Shown here piece by piece: positions 1 through 5,776 of a stretch of DNA of 9,103 nt (positions are counted from its first letter, which is position 1; the number at the start of each line of letters is the position of its first letter). Below the pieces are notes generated by a model. The model was not told the origin of the DNA, ran no database searches, and saw nothing but the letters and a program-made list of their open reading frames with translations. Source of the stretch: Acidobacteriota bacterium (GTDB taxonomy: Bacteria > Acidobacteriota > Terriglobia > Acidiferrales > UBA7541); contig PMOV01000078.1 in the NCBI GenBank assembly GCA_003161195.1, forward strand, positions 5,925 through 15,027, read 5' to 3'. A program made the translations under genes and the position numbers.

Positions 1-300
1 ATGTTGTCGTTCGGCTTGATTGGGATGAGCATCTTGCTGATCGTCGTCCTGGTCTCCGTGCGGGACTTCCTGCGGCTCCTGCGCCGGCCTGCGGTCCCGT
101 TCATGGCCTACTGGTATGTGGGCTTTATTCTTCTCACTTGGGTCGAGGCCGTCGTCGGCGACACGTTTCCTCTTCCTGGAACCGTCACCACCTTTATCTT
201 TGTTGTCGCCTGCTGCGGATTGACGCACTTACGCAGCGGTTTTCTTTCGGATGGAGGGCGCCCCCTCTCTTCCGAGATCCGCCTCGCGGTACAGGACTAA
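1..300 (+). CDS. C-terminal end of a probable O-antigen ligase/polymerase-like membrane protein (5' partial)
   Basis: The reading frame is open from the first base and stops at 298-300. The visible 99 residues are probably only the tail of a larger protein. Hydrophobic stretches lie at about residues 3-21, 34-50 and 61-77, separated by basic loops (for example the LRLLRRP segment near residue 25), followed by a short hydrophilic tail. This layout fits the last membrane segments of O-antigen ligase or Wzy-type polymerase proteins, which join or polymerise lipid-linked sugar units on the periplasmic side of the inner membrane. Context supports this: the next gene begins 3 nt after the stop and the following genes are acyltransferases and lipid-linked glycosyltransferases. 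No signature motif is visible in this fragment, so the family call rests on topology and neighbours. The ATG at position 1 may be internal. Another polytopic polysaccharide protein cannot be excluded. Confidence 0.5.
   Translation: MLSFGLIGMSILLIVVLVSVRDFLRLLRRPAVPFMAYWYVGFILLTWVEAVVGDTFPLPGTVTTFIFVVACCGLTHLRSGFLSDGGRPLSSEIRLAVQD
293..296 (+). promoter_or_regulatory. Shine-Dalgarno site supporting the TTG start at 304
   Basis: AGGA lies 7 nt before the TTG codon at 304, inside the last codons of the upstream gene. No ATG or GTG in this frame gives a complete N-terminus, and the TTG start places the conserved His of the first membrane helix at residue 16. Stop and start are 3 nt apart, so translation is probably coupled. 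Confidence 0.6.
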
Positions 301-303
301 ACC

Positions 304-1455
304 TTGGGACTTCTCCGAATCCTATTAGCGATTTGCGTTCTCTTCGGTCATGCCGGCCGCCCCTTCGCGCATTTTCTCTGGCTGGATGCGGACTTGGCGG
401 TTGAGATCTTCTTCGTCATCTCCGGCTTTTACATGCAGTTGATCCTCAGCACCAAATACACCGAGGCCAAGCTGGGCAAGACCTGGGTTTCCCAGTTCTA
501 CAAAGCGCGCTACTTCCGGTTGTTGCCCACGTACCTCGCGTGGAGTGTGCTCGTTGCCGTCGCCGGATTGCTCCTCCCCACCTCCACCCCGTATGCGATA
601 TGGACCTATGTCTGGCAGCTGCCGAATACGGCCGGCAATTTCCTGTTCAAGCTATTTCTCTGCTTCACCAATACCACCATGGTCTTTCAGGATGTCACCA
701 TGTTTTTCGCTGCGCATGGCAGCGCGATCCACTGGTCGGGCAACTTCCGCAATTCCGACGTGCTGCTATACCGCGGACTGACCGTTCCTCCGGCATGGTC
801 GCTGGGCATCGAGCTTAGTTTTTACTTCCTGGCTCCCTATCTACTGAAATTACGTTCCCACTGGCTGCTGCTCGCTTCCTGCCTCGGTTTAGCGCTTAAA
901 GTCGTTGCCATCCAGTCCTTGCACCTCGGCGACCCGTGGACCTACCGTTTTTTTCCCTTCGAGCTTGGCTACTTTTTGTTGGGGGCTTTGGCATTCCGGT
1001 ATCGCCACACGCTGGAGAACCTATTGCCAAACCTGCTGCCCAAACATATCGCCCAATATTTTGTATACCCATTTGTGATCGTTTTTGCCGCCCTGCGCGT
1101 GCCCGTCCCTCTTCCCACTTTGGTGTATCCCCTCGTGCTGGCGGCCGCCTTACCGTTCCTGTTTCGCGTGACCGCCAGCCTCAAAACAGATCGCTGGATT
1201 GGCGAGCTTTCCTACCCTTTCTATGTTTTCCATTATTTTCTCGCTGGCTGTGCACGGTTTATAGCGGCGCATTGGCTGCACACTTCGGGGAGTTCCGTGG
1301 CGTGGATCGCGCTATCGCTGACCTTGCCGCTCTCCGTAATTGCGTTGACCCTGGAAACTCGTTTTATCGAGCCTTGGCGAAGCAGGTTGGCGACCCCAGC
1401 GACAAAACCAGAGCCTTTACATTTCCACGCTACGAAGGAGCTGAACGCCGTATGA
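304..1455 (+). CDS. Acyltransferase-3 family (OafA/YrhL-like) membrane O-acyltransferase
   Basis: This 383-residue, roughly ten-helix membrane protein belongs to the acyltransferase-3 family, which moves acyl groups (often acetyl) onto cell-surface glycans. Seen in order: the first-helix motif LRILLAICVLFGH with His16; FFVISGF at residues 36-42; the basic cytoplasmic segment KARYFRLLP at about 67-75 with Arg69 and Arg72; WSLGIE at 165-170; FELGYFLLG at about 219-227; and LSYPFYVFH at 302-310, followed by FIEPW near the C-terminus. In studied members the early His and the Arg residues are important for activity. Length is normal for the stand-alone family. Between the second helix pair and WSLGIE there is a long extracytoplasmic loop (about residues 104-162) unlike the three family members downstream, so its acceptor may differ. 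The TTG start is supported by AGGA 7 nt upstream, and the stop overlaps the next start as ATGA. Substrate and acyl group cannot be read from the sequence. Confidence 0.88.
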   Translation: MGLLRILLAICVLFGHAGRPFAHFLWLDADLAVEIFFVISGFYMQLILSTKYTEAKLGKTWVSQFYKARYFRLLPTYLAWSVLVAVAGLLLPTSTPYAIWTYVWQLPNTAGNFLFKLFLCFTNTTMVFQDVTMFFAAHGSAIHWSGNFRNSDVLLYRGLTVPPAWSLGIELSFYFLAPYLLKLRSHWLLLASCLGLALKVVAIQSLHLGDPWTYRFFPFELGYFLLGALAFRYRHTLENLLPNLLPKHIAQYFVYPFVIVFAALRVPVPLPTLVYPLVLAAALPFLFRVTASLKTDRWIGELSYPFYVFHYFLAGCARFIAAHWLHTSGSSVAWIALSLTLPLSVIALTLETRFIEPWRSRLATPATKPEPLHFHATKELNAV

Positions 1456-2216
1456 GCACTCCGTTGTCAGCGCGTTTATCCGTAGTGGTTCCCGCGTATA
1501 ACGAAGAGGCGACCCTTGGTGAGGTAATCCGTAAACTTCTGGTTCTTCCGCAACTCCACGAGGTGATTCTTGTTGATGACTGCTCGACGGATCGGACCAG
1601 CGAGATCGCTCAGGAACTCGCCGAACAGAACCCTTCGAAGATACAAGTACTCCGGCATCTCAGGAACGCCGGCAAGACCGAAGCGTTGAAGACGGGTTTT
1701 GCCGCGAGCACTGGCAATGTGGTCATCGTGCAGGACGCTGACCTTGAGTACGATCCCGACGAAATCGCTCACGTCATAAGTCCCATCGCGCGGGGCATGG
1801 CTGACGTGGTCTACGGCTCGCGCTTCATGGTCCGTCGCGCTGCAAGAGTCTTGTACTTCTCTCACTATCTAGCCAATAAAGGGCTGACATTTCTCTCCAA
1901 TCTGTTCACCAACCTGAATATGACCGATGTGGAGACCGGCTACAAAGCGTTTCGGGGCGAAATTATCCGCAGTATGACCATCAAGTCCAGCGGTTTTGGC
2001 TTTGAAATCGAGGTTACCGCCAAAGTGGCAAAGTTGAACTGCGTGGTCTACGAAGTGCCGATCAGCTATTACGGCCGCACATACGAACAAGGGAAAAAAA
2101 TCGGCACCATCGACGGGGTCGCGGCTCTTTGGTACATCATCAAGTTCAATCTGCTGACTAGCTTATCTGCATCTTACGTGGAAGTGCCTCGGTTCTTGGA
2201 GCAAGGCGAAGCATAG
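1452..2216 (+). CDS. GT2 family glycosyltransferase, DPM1/polyprenyl-phosphate sugar synthase-like
   Basis: A 254-residue GT-A fold enzyme of family GT2, closest in pattern to dolichyl/polyprenyl-phosphate mannose or glucose synthases. These transfer a sugar from GDP- or UDP-sugar to polyprenyl phosphate on the cytoplasmic face of the membrane. Motifs: VVPAYNEE at 12-19, VDDCSTDRT at 41-49, an RNAGKTEAL segment at 71-79, the acidic metal-binding QDADLEYDP at 94-102, YGSRF at 121-125, DVETGYKAFR at 159-168, GFGFEIE at 181-187 and the basic PISYYGRTYEQGKKIG at 203-218. There is no C-terminal pair of membrane helices as in GtrB-type enzymes; only a mildly hydrophobic stretch near residues 222-240 could touch the membrane. 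The frame is open upstream to 936, but the ATG at 1452 is chosen because it overlaps the preceding stop as ATGA, has AAGGAG 11 nt before it, and starts the family right at its first strand. Sugar identity is not determined; mannose or glucose is likely by family. Confidence 0.87.
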   Translation: MSTPLSARLSVVVPAYNEEATLGEVIRKLLVLPQLHEVILVDDCSTDRTSEIAQELAEQNPSKIQVLRHLRNAGKTEALKTGFAASTGNVVIVQDADLEYDPDEIAHVISPIARGMADVVYGSRFMVRRAARVLYFSHYLANKGLTFLSNLFTNLNMTDVETGYKAFRGEIIRSMTIKSSGFGFEIEVTAKVAKLNCVVYEVPISYYGRTYEQGKKIGTIDGVAALWYIIKFNLLTSLSASYVEVPRFLEQGEA

Positions 2217-2235
2217 CTACTTACGGAGAAAGAGG

Positions 2236-3489
2236 ATGATCCAGTTTCGAAAATGGAATCCGCACACGGTGGTGATGTGCATCGCTGCGCTTCTCTTTCT
2301 CGCGCTCAGCGCGCTAAGAGCTTCCTACGCTCGAAACGACTTCGTTCTCCCGTACGACGGAGCGCGATGTCTGCTACACGGTTGCAACCCCTATGGCGGG
2401 GGCGAGTTGCTCTATCCGCCGTCGACCCTGCTCGTGCTATCTCCACTTGCGCTATTCCAGTATCCTGCAGCCTGGCTCATCTGGTTCCTCCTGAATGGCG
2501 CGTTGCTCATTTTCGCCACGTTTCTTATTTTATCCCTATGCCCCAATGCCCACCGCTGGTTGGCCACCGCGCTGGCGGCGATCCTCCTCGCGGGAAGCTC
2601 GCGACTGCTCATCCTGGCACAACCCTCTGCATTTGCCATCTCACTCGTGGTTATCGGCGTCTATTGCTTTCTGCGCGGGCGTCGTGTTCTGGGCGGCGCC
2701 GTCCTCCTGATGCTCAGTCTCGCAGTTAAGCCGTTCATTGGCGGACTAATTGTTTTCTACCTCTTCTTCAAAGGCGTCCATCGGCGCTACGCCGCACTCG
2801 CCATGGCCGGCGCCTTGTCAATTCTTCTTTGCGCGGGATTGATCCTGAAGATGCATCCGGAAAGTACCAACTGGGTTTCGGATGTCCGAGCAAACATATC
2901 GCGAGCCGTGGCGCCGGGAGGTACCGACGATCCCCGCCCAGCCAGCGAGCAGGCCGTTGCGGCTCTCAACCTGCAGACCGTCACCAGCGTTTTCTTTAGA
3001 GAGGAAAGACAGTTCAATGTCGCTGCTTACGTGGTTTTTGCGGTTCTCTTCCTGGCCTGGGCCCTGGTGACCCTGCGGATGGATTCCAGCATCGAGAACC
3101 ACTTGCTCGCCATCGGAGCGTTAACGGTGATCACGCTCTTGCCCATCTATCACCGGACGTATGACAGCCGGTTTCTCGCCCTGTGCATTCCGTCCGCCAT
3201 GATTATCTTTGCAAAGCGCCGACTAATCGGCGCTTTCATGTGCGCCCTCATCGCGCTTGCGACGGTTTCAACCCAGCACTTGGCGCAGGAACTTCTGCTG
3301 CGAGACGGCCTATTACAGACTGTCCGGCAAAGCAAAGCTCTACTGATTTTACTGTTGCGAGGAAGCGATGTTCAATTGTTGGTGCTCTTCGGCCTCTTCA
3401 TGGTCGCATTTTTAAGGATTTACAATCCTATGAAGGCGGCTGCCACTTCGAGTCCCGCGGAGGATTACTCCAAACTCGCCTACAGCTAA
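2236..3489 (+). CDS. GT87 (DUF2029) polyprenyl-phosphate-sugar-dependent membrane glycosyltransferase
   Basis: A 417-residue multi-spanning protein with about 10-12 hydrophobic segments. The N-terminal region has the GT87/DUF2029 pattern: NDFVLPYDGARCLLHGCNPY at residues 34-53, then LLYPPSTLLVLSPL at 58-71. Asp35 or Asp41 is the candidate catalytic acid, by analogy with the Asp in the first periplasmic loop of mycobacterial PimE. Further features are an AQPSAF segment at 128-133 where family members often have a GQ motif, LSLAVKPFIGG at 160-170, a soluble periplasmic loop at about 206-260 containing NLQTVTSVFF, and YHRTYDSR at 305-312. GT87 enzymes use a polyprenyl-phosphate sugar to glycosylate acceptors on the outer side of the membrane. 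The GT2 synthase ending 19 nt upstream is a plausible source of that donor. GGAG at 2225-2228 sits 7 nt before the ATG. A perfect 10-bp inverted repeat lies in the coding sequence at 3213-3236. The acceptor is unknown. Confidence 0.82.
   Translation: MIQFRKWNPHTVVMCIAALLFLALSALRASYARNDFVLPYDGARCLLHGCNPYGGGELLYPPSTLLVLSPLALFQYPAAWLIWFLLNGALLIFATFLILSLCPNAHRWLATALAAILLAGSSRLLILAQPSAFAISLVVIGVYCFLRGRRVLGGAVLLMLSLAVKPFIGGLIVFYLFFKGVHRRYAALAMAGALSILLCAGLILKMHPESTNWVSDVRANISRAVAPGGTDDPRPASEQAVAALNLQTVTSVFFREERQFNVAAYVVFAVLFLAWALVTLRMDSSIENHLLAIGALTVITLLPIYHRTYDSRFLALCIPSAMIIFAKRRLIGAFMCALIALATVSTQHLAQELLLRDGLLQTVRQSKALLILLLRGSDVQLLVLFGLFMVAFLRIYNPMKAAATSSPAEDYSKLAYS
3213..3236 (+). repeat. Perfect 10-bp inverted repeat with 4-nt loop inside the GT87 gene
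   Basis: AAAGCGCCGA (3213-3222) and TCGGCGCTTT (3227-3236) are exact reverse complements around the loop CTAA. The RNA could form a strong hairpin. It encodes residues Lys-Arg-Arg-Leu-Ile-Gly-Ala-Phe at a cytoplasmic turn between two membrane helices. The 3' arm ends in only three T residues followed by CATG, so it is not a standard intrinsic terminator. Confidence 0.6.
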
Positions 3490-3514
3490 ATAAATCCTGG
3501 ACCACGTTTCTTAT

Positions 3515-4642
3515 ATGACAAAGCTCGATAGCCTCCAGTTCGGCCGTGCCGTTGCGGTCCTTAGTGTGCTCGTTTATCACATTACCGGGCTCAGCGTCGA
3601 GTACCAGCACGGGTGCTTTTATGGTGGCTGGATCCAGGCCCTTCGCGCCGGCGTCGATGTATTTTTTGTGATCAGTGGCGTAGTTATGGTGGTTACCACT
3701 TACAGCAAACTTGAGCGGGCGGGCACAGGCAAGCGGTTTATCATTCACCGCATCAGCCGGATATACCCTCCTTATCTTTTCCTCACGGCCATCCTCACCG
3801 TGTACTGGCTCGCGCGGCCCAGCGCCATCATCAACTCTAGCTCCGGCGGCGTCGATCTGTTCACCTCCTATACGCTGTGGCCCTCGCGGCATCTGCCGCT
3901 GGTCCAGGTGGGCTGGAGCCTCTCCTACGAGATGATGTTTTATCTCGTATTTTTCTTCATCATCATCTGTGTCACAAAGGCATGGTTTCCGCGCGCCTTG
4001 CTGCTATGGTCGCTCGCCGTTTTGGCGGGGTGCGTCGCAATCGCGCTAAATCCTTCGGGGGCGCTGCCCACTGTGTTTCCGAGAGCCTCGTTCCTGTTCA
4101 GCCCGTTCGTGTTGGAATTTGTGGCTGGGTGCTTTATAGGGCTCGCCTTTCTGAAAGTCAAACTGGTTGCTGGAAGGATAAGTGCGGTCGTCGCGACCGT
4201 GCTGTTTATCACGGAAGCCATAATATTCCAGGCCATCAATTACGAGGGAGCGGAAGGACTAATCGCCCGCGTAGTGCTCTTCGGACCTCCCGCTGCACTT
4301 CTGGTATACGGTCTTCTTGCGTGGGAAGAACAGCCAGCGGGCCTGCACATCCCTCGCTGGGTGATTCGTTGCGGAGACATGTCCTACTCCATCTATCTGG
4401 TTCATCTCCTCGTCATTCATTTTGCGTATCGCTACCTCTGGCCGGTCTTTGACCACCGCGGCGTGCGGCCGTTATTTATGGTTGCCGCGGCCGCCGTAGC
4501 CCTGGCCTCCAGCGTGGTCTTCTACAAACTGGTCGAGATGCCGTTCTCCCTGTGGACGCGACTGCATCTCGAAGAGATTTTCAGAATTCCCGGAAAAATC
4601 GCCATCGCCCAGCCTCTCGGCGCTGGCGAACCACCAGGCTAA
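3515..4642 (+). CDS. Acyltransferase-3 family membrane O-acyltransferase, first of three in tandem
   Basis: A 375-residue polytopic acyltransferase-3 protein, a normal length for the family. Motifs in order: LQFGRAVAVLSVLVYH with His22 in the first helix; GVDVFFVISG at 46-55; HRISRIYPPY at 78-87 with Arg79 and Arg82; GWSLSYEMMFY at 133-143; FVLEFVAGCFIG at 198-209; GDMSYSIYLVH at 287-297; and VEMPFSLW near 340-347. The fold carries an acyl group across the inner membrane and transfers it to an extracytoplasmic glycan. The GWSLSYEMMFY and GDMSYSIYL signatures are shared closely with the next two genes but not with the acyltransferase at 304-1455, so this one belongs to the tandem sub-group. 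The start is ATG at 3515, 25 nt after the GT87 stop; no good ribosome binding site is visible, which suggests translational coupling or leaderless-like initiation. The C-terminal tail ends in PLGAGEPPG, echoed by the next protein. Confidence 0.88.
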   Translation: MTKLDSLQFGRAVAVLSVLVYHITGLSVEYQHGCFYGGWIQALRAGVDVFFVISGVVMVVTTYSKLERAGTGKRFIIHRISRIYPPYLFLTAILTVYWLARPSAIINSSSGGVDLFTSYTLWPSRHLPLVQVGWSLSYEMMFYLVFFFIIICVTKAWFPRALLLWSLAVLAGCVAIALNPSGALPTVFPRASFLFSPFVLEFVAGCFIGLAFLKVKLVAGRISAVVATVLFITEAIIFQAINYEGAEGLIARVVLFGPPAALLVYGLLAWEEQPAGLHIPRWVIRCGDMSYSIYLVHLLVIHFAYRYLWPVFDHRGVRPLFMVAAAAVALASSVVFYKLVEMPFSLWTRLHLEEIFRIPGKIAIAQPLGAGEPPG

Positions 4643-4662
4643 CAACCTTTGGATTTGTGCGC

Positions 4663-4684
4663 CTGTCGCTCTTGGGAGCGACAG
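4663..4684 (+). promoter_or_regulatory. Perfect 9-bp hairpin immediately before a TTG start, burying its ribosome binding site
   Basis: CTGTCGCTC (4663-4671) and GAGCGACAG (4676-4684) are exact reverse complements around the loop TTGG. The 3' arm and loop contain GGGAG (4674-4678), the best ribosome binding site for the TTG at 4685, which is the very next codon. Folding would hide the site. There is no U-tract after it, so termination by itself is unlikely. The regulatory role is an inference from position. Confidence 0.5.
4674..4678 (+). promoter_or_regulatory. Shine-Dalgarno site deciding the TTG start at 4685
   Basis: GGGAG lies 6 nt before TTG at 4685. The other in-frame candidates, TTG at 4649 and TTG at 4655, have no comparable site; only AGG lies 10 nt before 4649. 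The site falls inside the hairpin at 4663-4684. Confidence 0.5.
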
Positions 4685-5776
4685 TTGCCCGGTTTACAGG
4701 TTCTGCGGGGAATTGCCGCAAGCCTCGTGGTATTCCACCATTTTGCAAGAGTCTATAAGGATGGCAGCCCCGGTCATTCGTGGATCTACAGCAGCGGTTT
4801 AGGAGATCTCGGGAAGTGTGGCGTAGACATATTCTTCGTAATATCGGGATTCATCATGGTCTACACGACGGTAGAAAAGTCCGGTGCGGACGATGCGTTG
4901 ATTTTTATAAAGAGGAGGATTCTCCGAATCTATCCCCTCTATTGGATTTGGACGTCCGTACTCTTGGCGCTGTGGCTTAGTGGGGCCGTCGAGCAGCTGC
5001 GCCACTATTCCACCGGATACCTTGTCCGCTCCTATCTGCTCATTCCGGCCTTTAACGGAACGTACTTTGAACCGCTTTTGCAGCCGGGTTGGACGCTATC
5101 CTTTGAAATGCTGTTCTATGTGGCTTTTTCCTGCGGTGTTCTGCTGAAGCTGCGGTCGGGGAAAATACTCTTCCTCGCGGCTGCTTTCTCTTCGATGGCC
5201 GTATTCGCCAGGCTTTTGCCTCCGGAAAGCGGAATGAGATACCTGCTTACGAATCCTATTATCATTGAATTTCTGTTTGGCGTATTGCTCGCGGAGCTTA
5301 TTACCAGGCTCCCCGCGATCCGCAGAAATCTGCTGTCGCGGGTTTTGCCTGCGGCTCTAATGAGTGTTGGCGCGCTAGCTTTGCTATGCACTGTGAAGAT
5401 ACCAGATGCCGATTCCATGCGTTTCGCGCTCTACGGGATCCCCGCTTTCTTTGTCGTTCTGGGTGCCGCCATGCTCGGGTCGGCGGCCGCCCCGAAATTC
5501 CTCGTATACCTGGGCGACGCCTCGTATTCGATTTACTTGGCGCACTTCTTCCTCGCGCAAGCCTATGCTTCCGCGCTCAAGCACCTGCCGATTTTTAACA
5601 GGCTTGCGCCTGACGCCGCCATCGTGCTGGCTGGCGCGGCGACGATCGCCATCTCCTCGGTCACCTATGCGCTGGTGGAGAGGCCGCTAACGATCGCGCT
5701 AGCATTCCGCACTTCAACAAAACCAGTAAACGTTGCAAGCGCACCGCTATTCGGCGCTGGTGAAGGCTCCAGATGA
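4685..5776 (+). CDS. Acyltransferase-3 family membrane O-acyltransferase, second of three in tandem
   Basis: From TTG at 4685 the protein has 363 residues; from the alternative TTG at 4649 it would have 375. The 4685 start is preferred for its GGGAG site 6 nt upstream, and it still gives the complete first-helix motif LQVLRGIAASLVVFHH with His18/His19. Starting at 4649 would allow re-initiation 6 nt after the previous stop and would read through the hairpin at 4663-4684, so it remains possible. Other motifs, numbered from 4685: GVDIFFVISGF at 46-56; RRILRIYPLYW at 77-87; GWTLSFEMLFY at 135-145; IIEFLFGVLL at 193-202; YLGDASYSIYLAH at 275-287; and VERPLTIAL at 331-339. The predicted role is acyl transfer to a surface glycan at the inner membrane. 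It is more like the next gene than like the acyltransferase at 304-1455. Its tail APLFGAGEGSR resembles the tail of the preceding protein. The stop overlaps the next start as ATGA. Confidence 0.87.
   Translation: MPGLQVLRGIAASLVVFHHFARVYKDGSPGHSWIYSSGLGDLGKCGVDIFFVISGFIMVYTTVEKSGADDALIFIKRRILRIYPLYWIWTSVLLALWLSGAVEQLRHYSTGYLVRSYLLIPAFNGTYFEPLLQPGWTLSFEMLFYVAFSCGVLLKLRSGKILFLAAAFSSMAVFARLLPPESGMRYLLTNPIIIEFLFGVLLAELITRLPAIRRNLLSRVLPAALMSVGALALLCTVKIPDADSMRFALYGIPAFFVVLGAAMLGSAAAPKFLVYLGDASYSIYLAHFFLAQAYASALKHLPIFNRLAPDAAIVLAGAATIAISSVTYALVERPLTIALAFRTSTKPVNVASAPLFGAGEGSR

Noticed and set aside
936..1451. A long open extension upstream of the GT2 glycosyltransferase in the same frame
   Set aside because: It overlaps the well-supported acyltransferase gene in another frame, its translation is rich in Arg, Pro and Cys without family features, and the GT2 domain begins right at the ATG at 1452 with an ATGA overlap.
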